This document shows, in pieces, positions 10,605 to 21,973 of a stretch of 64,000 nucleotides of DNA (positions are counted from its first letter, which is position 1; each line of letters starts with the position of its first letter). The stretch covers positions 18,150,407 through 18,214,406 of the forward strand of contig OY829539.1 in the NCBI GenBank assembly GCA_963691705.1. Reading direction: 5' to 3'. The stretch comes from Viola odorata (lineage: Eukaryota > Streptophyta > Magnoliopsida > Malpighiales > Violaceae). The notes below the pieces were generated by a model. That model made no database searches. It was not told the origin of the DNA and worked only from the letters and a program-made list of their open reading frames with translations. The position numbers and the translations under genes are program-made.

Positions 10605-11001
10605 AGTTGAAACTTAACTTGACGAGATTGGATTTCGACGGAAAGAAATGAATGAGAGGAGCTGAAGGCAGAGAATCGATTTGGTTGAGAGAAAGAGGGG
10701 GATCCGGTTTACGTTCTTGGTGAGAGAAGGAAGACGAGAGGTTTTGAGGAGAGAATGAGAGGATAGAGAAGACTGTCATGGACGAATGCATCCGTCTTGT
10801 CCATGTTCCCATACGACCCCAACTCTTTTTCGCTTTCAGTAATTTGCCCATGTGTGACGCGTTGTACGAGCCAAAAACGACACGTCGTCTGAGGGCATAA
10901 TTGTCAAAGAACGAAGTAAGTGTGCACAGATGCCAAAGGGCGTCAATAAAAAATACCAGGTTTTGGGCTAAAACGTCAAATATAAAAAAACAGAGGGAGT
11001 A

Positions 11002-12453
11002 TACAACTTGGGTGTATGATTGCCGCAGAATCCATCAAATAATAATTAAAATTACAATGAATGAAAAAATATGAATGCAGAAACTAAAAAAAATATTTAG
11101 ATCACAATTATAATGAATCACAAACCTTATTGCCTCCACTGAAAATTAAAAGTTTAACTAGACATAAACATATTTATTGGAAATTAAAAATTAAGAAATT
11201 ACATAAAAGAAATTCCGCATTCTATGCAAGATGAGAATAATTGGATTCAAAAGATTAAATAATATTTTCTTCCCTTATTCCTCCTAAAATTTTAAAATTG
11301 TATCCGATTCCCTTTTGATTAAATCATAACTATAATTAAAAAAATCTTTATCTAGTAATTTGAAGCCCTCCAAAACACACCTTCTTTGTTGGCATCAAAA
11401 CTGTGTTTTGGTCTTCTTTCCCAGATGCGTTGCTGCTTAGTCATTTTCTAGGCCTAAATTTAGCAAGTGATCTGCTCCAAAATCCTTCTAAGGCAAGAGT
11501 TAGAAATTCCTTAGCACTTTCTAAATCTTTTTACTCTTTTCTTTTCCATCACCACTGAATCTTTGTTTCTGCAAAAAAGGTAAAGAAATGCTATAACAAA
11601 CTAAATTGTCATTTGAAATGCTATAACAAACTAAATTGTTGGATGATTAAATTAATATAATTTATTAAAAATTGATATAAAATTAATGTGATAAAATTAA
11701 TAGGTAATGAACATCATTAAATAAGATTAATCACAAGAAAGCAAAAGGTATTTTTGGTTACATTTGTATATAAGCTTTAAGTAATTAAAATTAATTAAAT
11801 TAAAAATACAATGATAATTTGTTTGATACTTTTTAACAATAAAACTAAAGTTTCATCCACATTTTAACAAAAAAAAAAATTTAAATGTGATGGACTGGAG
11901 AGATGCACTCGATCTAATCTTAAAAAATGGATTGCTAGGATTAAGAACAGTGTAAATAAATACTAATTAAATACCAAAGGAAATAAAGATGATGTAAGTC
12001 CATCACTATTGATTTTTCGGACGGAATAGTAATTTAGAGAGTAATTTAAATTTAAATTTAAATAGTGATGGTAATGTATAGTTAAAAACAAAAATGAATA
12101 GTTTAGGGTAAAAAACCAAAAAAAAAATTACAGACTGTAACTTCATCATTTTCCAATTAACGACGCTGTGGTTGATGATGATCCTTGATTGCAGTGTGAG
12201 AAAAAGAGGTGCTGTTGATCTGCCGATTGAACTTTATCAAACTTTAGATATTGGCTATTAATTTAGGACGGTGACACTTGATAATTGGCTACTAGCTAAG
12301 GTCATATCGATTTGCCAATTTCTTAGTGGCAATTTTCACATCAAACTTTCGGTAAATATTTTTTTAGCTGTCTAATTTAGGCTAAATATTCACTTTAAAA
12401 TTCTAATGAGGTTAATTAATAATTTTTTTACTCTTTTTATATTTTTTAATAAA
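11002..12453. other. AT-rich intergenic DNA with short repeats
   Basis: No gene is supported. A 25-bp perfect tandem-like repeat (gaaatgctataacaaactaa...) occurs at 11585-11609 and 11615-11639. The right copy of the MLE1-flanking repeat is at 11638-11711. The rest is AT-rich. Confidence 0.5.
11638..11711 (+). repeat. Direct repeat flanking MLE1, right copy
   Basis: This is the partner of 5693-5767: same orientation, about 74 bases, ending taggtaatgaa. It lies 637 bases beyond the right end of MLE1. Confidence 0.6.
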
Positions 12454-12455
12454 TA

Positions 12456-12714
12456 CTCCCTCCGTCATTTAATAACTGACTTTTTAAAATAGTAGTAAAA
12501 TTTAAAATGTAATTTTTAATCTTATTTTATTCCATATTGTTTTATTTTTTTTCCTAATTTCTACTTAAATTACCATACCATCATCAAATTGGGTTGATAC
12601 ATAAAAAAAAAATTGTCATTTGCACAACATACATGCTTCGAAAAATAAAAAAAAAGGAAAACATCAACTAATAAAAGGCGTAGGAAAACGTCAATTAGTA
12701 AAAAACGGAGGGAG
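12456..12714. mobile_element. Stowaway/mariner-type MITE, 259 bp
   Basis: The element is flanked by TA (12454-12455 and 12715-12716). Its ends read ctccctccgtcatttaataa and, inverted, ctccctccgttttttactaa. It has no coding capacity. The first eight bases of the TIR are shared with MLE1 and MLE2, so their transposases are candidates to mobilise it. Confidence 0.85.
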
Positions 12715-12857
12715 TATTACTCAATAATTTTTTTTTTTTACATTTTTAATAATTGTAATAACTTTTTTCATCTTTCTTACTACTTTTAATTAAAAATAAT
12801 CTTATCTTGGTATTTACAATTTTGATTACATGTTCAACTATTCCCTCCAGATCTTTT

Positions 12858-15003
12858 TAGGGTAGCGTTTGGTTCACGGAATGCTACTTTCCTCCTTGAA
12901 ATCACTCTCCCGGGAAAGTGATACCTGGGAGAGTGATTGAGTGGAATGTCAATTTTTTGTGTTTGGTTGAGATTTAAGCTTCCCGCGAAAGTAACATTAT
13001 TGTATTTGTTTTATACTTGGGAATCCTCAAGGAAAGTAAAAAAAAAAGATTATTTTATCCTTTTGTTAGGTATTTTTTGTTATCTTGTTAGGTGTCTAAT
13101 TATTCTTTTTTATATATATTGTGTTACACAGTTTCCTCTAAACACGTTAAACTTTCTCTCTATTTAATTATCGGGAAAATAATAAAAAACAACCCTGAAC
13201 TTTAATGTTTTGTTTAATCGCAACACTGTACTTTGACATTAATTAATCTCAACCTTGGTCTTCTCAAAATTGTTCAATCACAACCCTAACGTTATAGAAA
13301 TCTGACGTGGCACCGTTGACCGTCGTTCCTCGTCCATGTCAATAACTTGCCACGTGGCCCCGCGACCCTTCTTCTTCTTCACCTCAAAAAAACGTAACCA
13401 ACCAGCAATGAAGGAATTTGTACCTGCATAATACAAAGTCTGCCATAACGACAAACAGCCGGCGCCGGCCACCAATCCCGGCGACCCAAATCAAACACCC
13501 AGGGACGGAAAAAGCAATTAAATTGGGAAAAAAACACTACCCACTCCGACACCGACAATTACAAATTCCAAATCCCCTCCCAAATTAATTAATTCCAATT
13601 CCAACCCCTCTGCCAATCGAACCATCCATTGTCAAATTAAATCACCCACCATCACTGCCACCCAACGCCGACAGCCAAACCACCGGATCAACCACCAAAA
13701 TCCAAACCCAAAACCGATCCACCCATCCTTACCCGAAACCGATTCAAACCCAAATCCATTTCCCTGCTCCGATCCGCAACCACCCAATTAATTACACCAC
13801 CCCTCACCAAAACCGCCACTGCTGCCATTAACCCAAACCTCCACTGTGTTCATCAACAACTAAATCCGACCCAAAAATTACCTCCGTTGTTGTGTTCGGT
13901 GTGCGTTGCGTTTAGAGCAACAAAGGAGGAGAAATAAGAAGAAAAAGAAAGAAATAAGAAAGGAAAAAAGGAGAGGAGAGTGAGGCTGGTTTGTGGCCTA
14001 ATGAAAAAGAAAAGGGAATGAATAAAAGAAAGAAAAGAATAGAGGAGGAGTGAGAGCGGCGGGCCTGTGATGAATAAAAGGAAAGAAGGAAAGGGAAAGA
14101 AAGAAAAAGGGAAAGGGAAAGAAAGAGCAGCGATGACGTGGTGTGGTGGTCCCCCCCCACTCGACACGTGGAGGCTGACATGGATGAGGAAGGACGTGGC
14201 ACCGTGACACATAACGGCGGTCAACGGTGCCACGTCAGATTTCTATAACGTTAGGGTTGTGATTGAACAATTTTGAGAAAATCAGGGTTGAGATTAATTA
14301 ATGTTAAAGTACAGGGTTGCGATTAAACAAAATATTAAAATTTAGGGTTGTTTTTTATCATTTTCCCTTTAATTATCTATCTTTCAATAATTAAAATATC
14401 AAATGAGTTTGTTTTATGACTATGGTTTTTTGCAGGTTAAAGAACATGACAAATGACATAATCTTCGTATTAGAGTCTTTGAAAATTATAGCAAAGTATG
14501 GCACATATTGTTCTAGCAATGCAAAAAAAACATAATTGCAACAATAGATAAATTTAGGATATGGATTTCTTGGATAATTTATTCCTATTTCTAACCGTAT
14601 TTTCTTTTACATATTATTATTTACATCATTACTATATATTTTTTATGTGATTATTATAATTTTGATGTAATTAATATAACTTTTATGTATTTATTATAAT
14701 TTTTATGTAATTAATTATAATTTTTGTGTAATTAATATAATTTAGTGAAGTTTTAGAAAATAGAGAAGGAAGAAGATGCTTTATTAGGTTAATTTTTTTA
14801 TAATTAGTTTTGGATAAATATGTCATTTAGCCACCCCCTAGCCAAGGAATCACTTTCCCCCATTTTTTGGAAAGTCAAGACAGTCAAGGAAAGTTGGATT
14901 TCGGGGGAGAGTGATTCCTTGTCGCAACCAAACGCAATAAAGCTCAAAATCTCAGATTCCCGAGTTACTTTCCTCCCTGATTCCGCCAACCAAACGCTAC
15001 CTA
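12858..15003. mobile_element. Nonautonomous hAT-like element carrying a nested MULE
   Basis: The ends are tagggtagcgtttggttcac and, inverted, taggtagcgtttggttggcg, with further inverted similarity over some 100 bases including the cggaat and actttcct blocks. Flanking 8-mers gatctttt (12850-12857) and gatgtgtt (15004-15011) agree at 6 of 8 positions, fitting an aged hAT target duplication. A PIF/Harbinger origin is an alternative, because similar gtttggtt termini occur there, but no 3-bp duplication is seen. Without the nested MULE the element is about 0.94 kb, with no transposase. Confidence 0.7.
13173..14367. mobile_element. Mutator-like element with long TIRs, possible Pack-MULE
   Basis: The element has long terminal inverted repeats of about 150 bases or more (starting gggaaaataataaaaaacaa) and a perfect 10-bp target duplication tttaattatc at 13163-13172 and 14368-14377, diagnostic of Mutator-type insertion. 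It sits inside the hAT-like element. The interior (about 13400-14100) is markedly richer in C and G than its surroundings, which suggests captured host gene sequence as in Pack-MULEs. No credible protein is left: the ORFs are low-complexity Ser/Phe/Leu runs on the minus strand of a purine-rich tract. Confidence 0.9.
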
Positions 15004-15011
15004 GATGTGTT

Positions 15012-15965
15012 TTTAACTATAATCTTACAAATGAAGATGATGATTACTTTTACAAGAAAGAAATTACTATAATTGGTTGAAAATGTAAAAAAAAAAAAAT
15101 ATAGCTCCTTGGTTGATTATTTATAATAAAATTATTAAAAATATAAAAAATTAAAAAAATTAACTAATTTCGTAGAAATTCTAATTTGGACAACTAAAAA
15201 AATTAACCAAATACGACATCTAAAAAGATCGAAACAGTGTATAAAAAGTCGGAGGGATAATTGTCTTTCGAAATCTGGCAAAGGACGGCTATAAAGCTAA
15301 AGGTGAACGCATGGAATCTCTTTATTGACTAGAAAAAATAGAAAATTTCCATCTTAACAAGCAAATAAAGAAAGAATTAAAGCTGCCAATTAAAAGTAAA
15401 ATTGGTTCTCAAGTCACAATATTTGGTCTTAAAGCTGACCTTGCCCATGAAGTTAAGCACTTTATTGTCTCCCCTCTTCTTTTTTCCCAACCTCTTTTTC
15501 CTTCCCTTTTTTTCCCTTACATTCACACCCATACCCACTTTTCTTTTCCTTTAATATTATTATTATTATTAGCAATTTTTAGCAATCTTTACTTCATATG
15601 TAAAGAATTTTTTTAAATACAGACTGTATTTCTTTTAATTGTAATCTCAAATATTAGTCTCTTAAGCATGTAATCTCACTCGAATTTTTTTTTAATTAAA
15701 TTCAAATATCTTAATATTTTATTGAATACATAATTCATAAACTAAATATTAACAATATACTATATCTCAATGTGTAATTTTAATTTTTTTTATTTTAAAT
15801 CATCTGATATTTCAGACAGCAAGTTAAATATCGACTATTTTAAAGTTCAATAAAAATAGTCAATAAAAGAAATCTCTCCTTCACAAATTTTGAAAAATTA
15901 TTTTGAAATTTTGACATAGGACTAAAATTCAATATTTAGTCCTCAACATTTTCCTGGCTTTTTCA
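15012..15965. other. Upstream region of the MCTP gene
   Basis: This is AT-rich non-coding DNA with a pyrimidine-rich patch at about 15460-15560. No transposon ends were recognised. It probably holds the distal promoter of the gene at 16042. Confidence 0.4.
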
Positions 15966-15971
15966 CATCCT

Positions 15972-15979
15972 TATAAAAT
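15972..15979 (+). promoter_or_regulatory. Likely TATA box of the MCTP gene
   Basis: tataaaat lies 63-70 bases before the ATG at 16042, leaving room for a short 5' leader rich in C and T. Confidence 0.55.
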
Positions 15980-16041
15980 TGTAAACCCCAATACTAATTC
16001 CTCCTCTATTTTCCACTTCCACTGCCACTCCATTTCACACT

Positions 16042-19000
16042 ATGGGAGCAAATCAGAAGCTAATTGTTGAGGTTGTTGACGCGCGCAATCTCTTGCCAAA
16101 AGATGGGCAGGGAACGTCAAGCCCTTACGTCGTCATCGACTTCTACGGCCAAAGAAAGAAAACCCACACCGCAATCCGCGACTTGAATCCGACCTGGAAT
16201 CAAGTACTTGAGTTCAACGTGGGTAAGCCCTCCAATGTGTTCGACGATATGCTTGAACTAGATGTCTACCATGACAAAACCCACGGCCCTACAAGGCGAA
16301 ACAATTCCCTTGGTCGGATCCGGTTGAGCTCCACCCAGTTCGTTAGAAAAGGCGAGGAGGCTCTCATTTACTACCCTCTTGAGAAGAAGTACTTGTTCAG
16401 CTTCATTCAAGGTGAGATTGGGCTAAAGATCTATTACCAAGACGAAGTAGTGGCTCCTCCTCTGCCAACACCGCCGCCGCAAGAACCGTCGGTCGCGGCC
16501 GTTGAGGAGGAAAAGAAAGAGGAGGCCACACCACCGGAGGCTGAACCTCAAAAGGCAGCAGAGACTGAGAAGGCTGACGTGGTAGAGGACCCCACTGCAG
16601 AATCTAGTAAGGAACCGTCAGTTGAGGAAGCCAAGCCCAAGGAAGATCCACCAGATGCAGCTGCACCACCACCACCGGATAATGCGCTGGGTCCCGTTCA
16701 AGTTGAAAACCAGCCAGAATCTGACCAGGCCCCACCACCACAAGAAGGGGACCCACCAGCTACGGAAGAAGAGCAGCCCACTGAAGAAGCGGACGGCGGT
16801 GATGAAGAGGATATTGTTTTAGATACCATCTCCAGCACGTGGGACCCGCAACATGAAATGGTGCACTCAGCTGTGTCCGGTTCTATGCCTGAAGTCAAAC
16901 TAGTATCCGGAATCAACGGTCCACATACCATCACAAGGCCGGTAATGCCCCACAGGGCCCCCACCACCACCTACAGATTAGAGCCGCAGGAGAGTATTAG
17001 TTCAATCGAACGGTCCTCATTTGATCTCGTTGAGAAGATGCACTACTTATTCGTCCGTGTAGTGAAAGCGCGGTTTCTCCCCACCAGTGGCAGCCCAGTT
17101 GTGCAAATCGCAGTTTCAAGCAGCCGCGTGCGATCCAAACCCGCTGCTAGAAGATCAAAATCCTCATTTTTTGAGTGGGACCAGACATTCGCATTTGGGC
17201 GCGACGCACCGGATTCCTCCTCCATTTTGGAAGTCTCTGTTTGGGACCCACACGACCTTGATAACTTCCTAGGTGGGATTTGCTTCGACGTTACGGATAT
17301 CCCCTTGCGGGACCCACCGGACAGTCCCTTGGCCCCTCAATGGTACAGGCTTGAAGGTCGGCCACCCAACAGAAGCGACTTAATGCTCGCCACGTGGATT
17401 GGGACACAAGCCGACGAGTTATTTTCTGATGCATGGAAAACCGACACCGCCGGTAGCGTTAACTCTAGGGCAAAAGTTTACTTGTCTCCAAAGATGTGGT
17501 ACCTTAAAGCCACCGTCGTCGAGGCACAAGACGTCTTCTCACTTACGCCGCCGTCAAAAGAAACATCAGTGCAAGTCAAAGCCCAGTTAGGCTTCCAAGT
17601 CCTCAAAACAAAACCTGCCGTTACGCGAAACGGAAATCCAACGTGGAATGAAGATCTGTTATTTGTTGCAGCGGAGCCATTTGGAGATCAATTGGTATTT
17701 TGTTTAGAGAATAGGCAACAGAAAGGGCCGGTAACAATCGGACTCATCAGAATTCCTCTTACAAGTATCGAACGACGCGTGGACGACAGGAAAGTGGCGT
17801 CGAGATGGTTCAATTTTGAGGATCCAAGCAGTGAGAAGAAGAAGAAGGTGGCTTACAAAGGTAGGGTACAGTTAAGGTTATGCTTCGACGGTGGGTATCA
17901 CGTGATGGATGAGGCAGCGCACGTGTGCAGCGATTACCGGCCAACAGCAAGGCAGTTGTGGAAACAGCCGGTGGGGACTGTTGAGTTGGGGCTCATTGGG
18001 TGCAAGAATCTGTTACCGGTGAAGACGATAGACGGTAAAGGATGCACTGATGCTTATTGCGTGGCAAAGTATGGCCCAAAGTGGGTCCGCACTAGGACTG
18101 TGTGTGACAGCTTGGATCCGAAGTGGAATGAGCAGTACACGTGGAAGGTTTATGATCCGTGCACGGTATTGACCATTGGGGTGTTTGACAGCTCGGGAGC
18201 AGTAGTCGAACTGGACGGTGAGAAATCCGCCACGCGTCCCGATCTTCGGGTTGGGAAAATAAGGGTGCGTATATCTACGCTGGAGATTGGGAAAGTGTAT
18301 AGGAATACGTATCCATTGTTGTTGTTGAATAACAACGGAGTGAAGAAGATGGGTGAGATTGAACTGGCTGTGAGGTTCGTACGCACAACTCCGACGTTGG
18401 ATTTCTTACACGTGTACTCTCAACCTTTGCTTCCGTTGATGCATCATATCAAACCGCTAGGTGTGGTGCAACAGGACGTATTGAGAAACATATCAGTGAA
18501 GATCACAGCCGCACAATTGTCAAGATCTGAACCACCGCTTCGAAGGGAGGTTGTGCTTTACATGCTCGACGCGGACTCGCACGCTTTTAGTATGAGGAAA
18601 GTGCGGGCGAACTGGTTCAGGATTATTAATCTGATCGCGAGTGTGATGGACATCGGACGGTGGATAAACGACACACGTGTGTGGAAGAATCCAACATCTA
18701 CTGTGCTTGTGCATGCATTGATGGTGATGCTGGTGTGGGTCCCAGATCTGATCGTCCCCACTTTAGCATTCTATGTGTTTGCGATTGGTGCTTGGAACTA
18801 CAGGTTTAGATCGCGGGACCCACTTCCCCACTTTGATCCTAAGATCTCATTGGCGGAGACGGTTGACCGGGAGGAGCTGGACGAGGAGTTTGACCCGGTG
18901 CCAAGCTCTCGATCGCCTGATCTGGTGCGTGCGAGGTACGATAAGTTGCGTACGCTCGGGGCTAGCGTGCAGACTGTGTTGGGTGATTTTGCGACGCAAG

Positions 19001-19227
19001 GGGAGCGCGTGCAAGCGTTGGTGACATGGAGGGACCCACGTGCGACGGGGATATTTGTTGGGCTGTGTTTTGTGGTGGCTCTGATATTGTACTTGGTACC
19101 ATCAAAAATGGTGGCGATGGCGTTTGGGTTCTACTATTTCCGCCATCCGATCTTCCGTGATCGGATGCCATCACCAGCCTTGAACTTCTTGAGGAGGCTT
19201 CCCTCACTGTCTGATCGAATCATGTAG
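16042..19227 (+). CDS. QKY-like: MCTP family protein (QUIRKY-like, C2 domains and C-terminal membrane anchor)
   Basis: This is an intact, intronless 1061-residue gene, the usual form of plant MCTP genes. The first C2 domain (about residues 6-110) starts KLIVEVVDARNLLPKDG. A Pro/Glu-rich, acidic linker follows (about 140-290). Further C2 domains start near residues 333 (MHYLFVRVVKARFLP), 484 (MWYLKATVVEAQD) and 643 (GTVELGLIGCKNLLP). The C-terminal PRT_C-type region has hydrophobic segments at about 889-919 and 1003-1033 and ends LPSLSDRIM. Family members anchor in the ER and tether it to the plasma membrane at plasmodesmata through Ca2+/lipid-binding C2 domains. QUIRKY acts with the receptor kinase STRUBBELIG in organ shaping. 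The long acidic linker after the first C2 places this in the MCTP15/16 (QUIRKY) branch; which of the two is not certain. The first ATG after the TATA box is used, and no frame damage is seen. Confidence 0.93.
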   Translation: MGANQKLIVEVVDARNLLPKDGQGTSSPYVVIDFYGQRKKTHTAIRDLNPTWNQVLEFNVGKPSNVFDDMLELDVYHDKTHGPTRRNNSLGRIRLSSTQFVRKGEEALIYYPLEKKYLFSFIQGEIGLKIYYQDEVVAPPLPTPPPQEPSVAAVEEEKKEEATPPEAEPQKAAETEKADVVEDPTAESSKEPSVEEAKPKEDPPDAAAPPPPDNALGPVQVENQPESDQAPPPQEGDPPATEEEQPTEEADGGDEEDIVLDTISSTWDPQHEMVHSAVSGSMPEVKLVSGINGPHTITRPVMPHRAPTTTYRLEPQESISSIERSSFDLVEKMHYLFVRVVKARFLPTSGSPVVQIAVSSSRVRSKPAARRSKSSFFEWDQTFAFGRDAPDSSSILEVSVWDPHDLDNFLGGICFDVTDIPLRDPPDSPLAPQWYRLEGRPPNRSDLMLATWIGTQADELFSDAWKTDTAGSVNSRAKVYLSPKMWYLKATVVEAQDVFSLTPPSKETSVQVKAQLGFQVLKTKPAVTRNGNPTWNEDLLFVAAEPFGDQLVFCLENRQQKGPVTIGLIRIPLTSIERRVDDRKVASRWFNFEDPSSEKKKKVAYKGRVQLRLCFDGGYHVMDEAAHVCSDYRPTARQLWKQPVGTVELGLIGCKNLLPVKTIDGKGCTDAYCVAKYGPKWVRTRTVCDSLDPKWNEQYTWKVYDPCTVLTIGVFDSSGAVVELDGEKSATRPDLRVGKIRVRISTLEIGKVYRNTYPLLLLNNNGVKKMGEIELAVRFVRTTPTLDFLHVYSQPLLPLMHHIKPLGVVQQDVLRNISVKITAAQLSRSEPPLRREVVLYMLDADSHAFSMRKVRANWFRIINLIASVMDIGRWINDTRVWKNPTSTVLVHALMVMLVWVPDLIVPTLAFYVFAIGAWNYRFRSRDPLPHFDPKISLAETVDREELDEEFDPVPSSRSPDLVRARYDKLRTLGASVQTVLGDFATQGERVQALVTWRDPRATGIFVGLCFVVALILYLVPSKMVAMAFGFYYFRHPIFRDRMPSPALNFLRRLPSLSDRIM

Positions 19228-19785
19228 CTATATGATTTGATTAGGATTTAGGAGGTAGTATATATATGTTTTAATTAGGAAATGCTTTCTAAATTTACGA
19301 TAAATATGAAAATGCAATCCATTTTGTAATCGTAGGTAGTTTGTATTTACTTATCAGAATCACCCAACCTTTAACATATTAAACTAGACTTAAGCGGTTT
19401 GGTCCGGTTTAGTTTTTCAAAAATCCCAAACCTAATTGAAAAATCGAACCGTTTATATATATATATATAGTTTTAATTTTATTTTGAGAAAAAATTGAAT
19501 AGTTCTTGTCAATGAGAACGCTCACTCCAATTTTAAAATATGAAAAAATTATATAATCTTAAAATAACCTTTTCCTTGTAATTCTTTAAATCACAACAGA
19601 TTTGCCGACTTGGTTGAAATTAAAAAAAAAAAGCAATTAACTCTTATTTTATGAGAATTCCTAACAGGAATTTAAAATTTTACCATGGCACTTTGATTGA
19701 AACGTGATGGTATTCAAGAAGGTTAAAGGCAATGACCAATTATCTCATATTCCTCTCAACGATAATTCTTGTATGTGTTTCTGAT
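19228..19785. other. 3' flank of the MCTP gene, AT-rich
   Basis: This should hold the 3' UTR and polyadenylation signals. At about 19390-19455 a short block of cggtttggtccggttt and its approximate inverse (aaaatcgaaccg) resembles a hAT subterminal fragment, followed by an (AT)n run. No boundaries can be set. Confidence 0.4.
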
Positions 19786-20530
19786 TTACCCTTTTGTGCG
19801 CATTCTGAGAATATGGTCGTTTTGATTGGTACTTACCTTAGGTCCTTTTTGGAATTTGATGCACATCGTGAAATTGAATGGAGATGGTTTCTCCGTTTGA
19901 AGGTCTAGATTGATCTTCGCAACCCCTTTAAAAGAGGAATGAGCTTGAAACTTGGCACAAACAGGAATGTATGGTGTCGGTTCAAATATGAAAAGCTCCC
20001 ATTGTTTTGTTATTTGCGTAACCGAATGGGGCATACTGAGACAATGTGGATTCTCTACTGATTCTAATGCTGAAGTTAAGTTTGCCCCCCTACAAAATCC
20101 TCATGTCATGACACCAATAGTCAGAAGTGCTCTTAAAGCGGTGCGAAGCCTATCCTTTTCGGCTCACGACATCGATCTGGATCCGACCAGTTTACCGGAA
20201 CCTCCTCATCCAAGTAGGAACCGTTGCAGGACATTGGTGAGCAGTTCCACTTCGTTGTTGTTGCCCTGAATAGTTTTGGAGTTTCCTTTCCTCAATTGCC
20301 TCTCCCAAAACTGACTTTGTAACTGCTTTACCAACTGCTCCCAAACACGGCCCAACTTCGCAAGATTTTGATTTTCCTGTTTTATGTGAGGGTGAATTTG
20401 ATGGGCCTGTTTACGGTTTTGAGAAGGAGATTACGGGTCGTTCCCTCACAGCCCATAATGACCTCCCATCCACCCTTGGGTTTCCACCTTGGGCTTGCCA
20501 GTTCTTCCCTCTGGCCCGCCTAACACTCAT
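19786..20530 (+). pseudogene. LINE ORF1 (gag-like) relic
   Basis: In shifting plus-strand frames the translation shows KRGMSLKLGTNRNVWCRFKYEKLP followed by a GHTE remnant. This is the DUF4283-to-zinc-knuckle junction of plant L1 LINE ORF1 (compare KYEKLPNVCYFCG.LGH in the LINE at 28-35 kb). The downstream Pro-rich tail decays into stops. ORF1 proteins bind LINE RNA. This copy is non-functional and no ORF2 follows. Confidence 0.55.
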
Positions 20531-21276
20531 ATTTGCTATCTAACTGTGTATCTTTTGGATAGTAATATTACTCTTTTAATCCTCAAATTCCTTCATTCTT
20601 ACATAAATGAGCTTTGGGAATGGTTTTGAAAAAAATAAGCTAAAATTGTCATGTTTTGATAAAGATTACTTGAGTCTGGGACAGAAGGTAATTCTACACC
20701 AAGAATGCAGTATTTCATACTGAAAAGGACTATTTAGATAACTCTTTCAGAAGCAAACTAAGAATATTTTCCAGACCATGACAAGTTTTTAGACCCGTGC
20801 AGATGGGAACCTGACAATAGCTGACCAAACTTTGGGCCCAGAATGCGAAATTGGGAAGGGAGAAGCTGGCGCTTCACACATGTTTAAATTTAAAAAGGAT
20901 TTGTTTTGGATACATTTATAATTTTTTTGGATAAGATACAATTTGTTTAGTTTTTAAATTTAGAATTTTAAATAATGGTTGGAGCTAAAAACTATGTTTG
21001 AATTATAGACGATCCAAGTTTTATTCTCTGATTTTGATTCCAATGTCCTTTGACTTTCAACTTCGTTTTTCCGAATGATATTTTCTTATGCAATTTCATT
21101 TATGCTTTTTAAATATTATTATGTCTAGTTAAATTATTTTAATTTTTGGTAAAAACTAAAAGTGTATGATTGCATTCATTTGTGAGGTTTAATTGCACTT
21201 CATATTTTTTGCATTGTATTTGCAAACTTTTCAATTAATTGTCAGCATTATTTGTCTTGTATTTAAAAAATGTGCA
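20531..21276. other. AT-rich intergenic DNA
   Basis: No supported gene or repeat. It lies between the LINE relic and the second copy of the dispersed repeat. Confidence 0.4.
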
Positions 21277-21495
21277 ATTTAGATATTGAAACTAAATAAT
21301 CATATTTAATTCTTGTAAGTTTTTGGTAAGCAACAAAGAAGATTTTGAAAATAAAGTAGACATCTAGACCAAATGATGAAACTAGGAAATGTGAAAGATT
21401 TAATTAAAGTTTCGCCTGACAACTGAGAATTCTTAATTAAGAAAACTTAGGTTAAAGTTTGCTTTTTTAGAAGAGTAAGTAAATTGGTTAGTTTA
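21277..21495 (+). repeat. Dispersed repeat, copy 2
   Basis: Partner of 2534-2755 in the same orientation. Shared blocks include gaccaaatgatga, ggaaatgtgaa and gtaagtaaattggtt. Confidence 0.6.
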
Positions 21496-21691
21496 TTCGC
21501 TGGATAAGAGAAGGTGTCTTAACCAAGAATTGTCTTGGTAATTATGCAATTGGGAAATGAACATTTTTGCATCAATGATCGAATAATGTGACTCATACCT
21601 TTGTTAGAATTTTTACCGGGAGTTTCTTTCCATAATTATTTCACCACCTTTTTAATCTCTTTGTTTTGGTATTTGTTATTTTGTAGTTCTA

Positions 21692-21830
21692 AACAAAACC
21701 CCTTGTTACTTAAGTGTAATTTTGATCACAAGAAACTATTTAATCACATCATTTTCTTTGAACAAAACCTCTTATTATTTAAGCGTAATTTTGATCACAC
21801 CATTTTTTTAGAACTATTTAATTACACCAT
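21692..21830 (+). repeat. 69-bp tandem duplication
   Basis: Two adjacent units start aacaaaacc at 21692 and 21761. Both contain gtaattttgatcaca and a tatttaat(c/t)aca block. The sequence is non-coding and AT-rich. Confidence 0.55.
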
Positions 21831-21973
21831 TTTTTTCTGGAGGATAAACTCCTTTATTATTATCTACAATTTTATTATGATAGAATTTCATATTTATTTT
21901 TCACATATTCCGCACCCACGCTCATAAGGCTCTTTGCGCCTGATGTTCAACAATCTAACGTACTCCTCTTTCA

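Larger units (their letters stand above)
5770..10999 (+). mobile_element. MLE1: large mariner-like element with accessory ORFs
   Basis: This 5230-bp Tc1/mariner element is flanked by TA on both sides (5768-5769 and 11000-11001). Its terminal inverted repeats begin ctccctccgtttttatttat and, at the other end inverted, ctccctctgtttttttatat, both followed by tttgacg. Inside are a DD39D transposase on the plus strand (6132-7720), a 75-bp and a 121-bp minisatellite, and on the minus strand a coiled-coil-like ORF (9591-9223) and an acidic ORF (10604-10320). The size is at the upper end for plant mariner elements, and the minus-strand ORFs are unexpected. The transposase has one nonsense codon, so the element is probably not autonomous now. 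Confidence 0.9.

Noticed and set aside
13853..14233. 126-codon minus-strand ORF in the MULE
   Set aside because: Low-complexity Phe/Ser/Leu translation of a purine-rich tract; overlapping frames are equally open.
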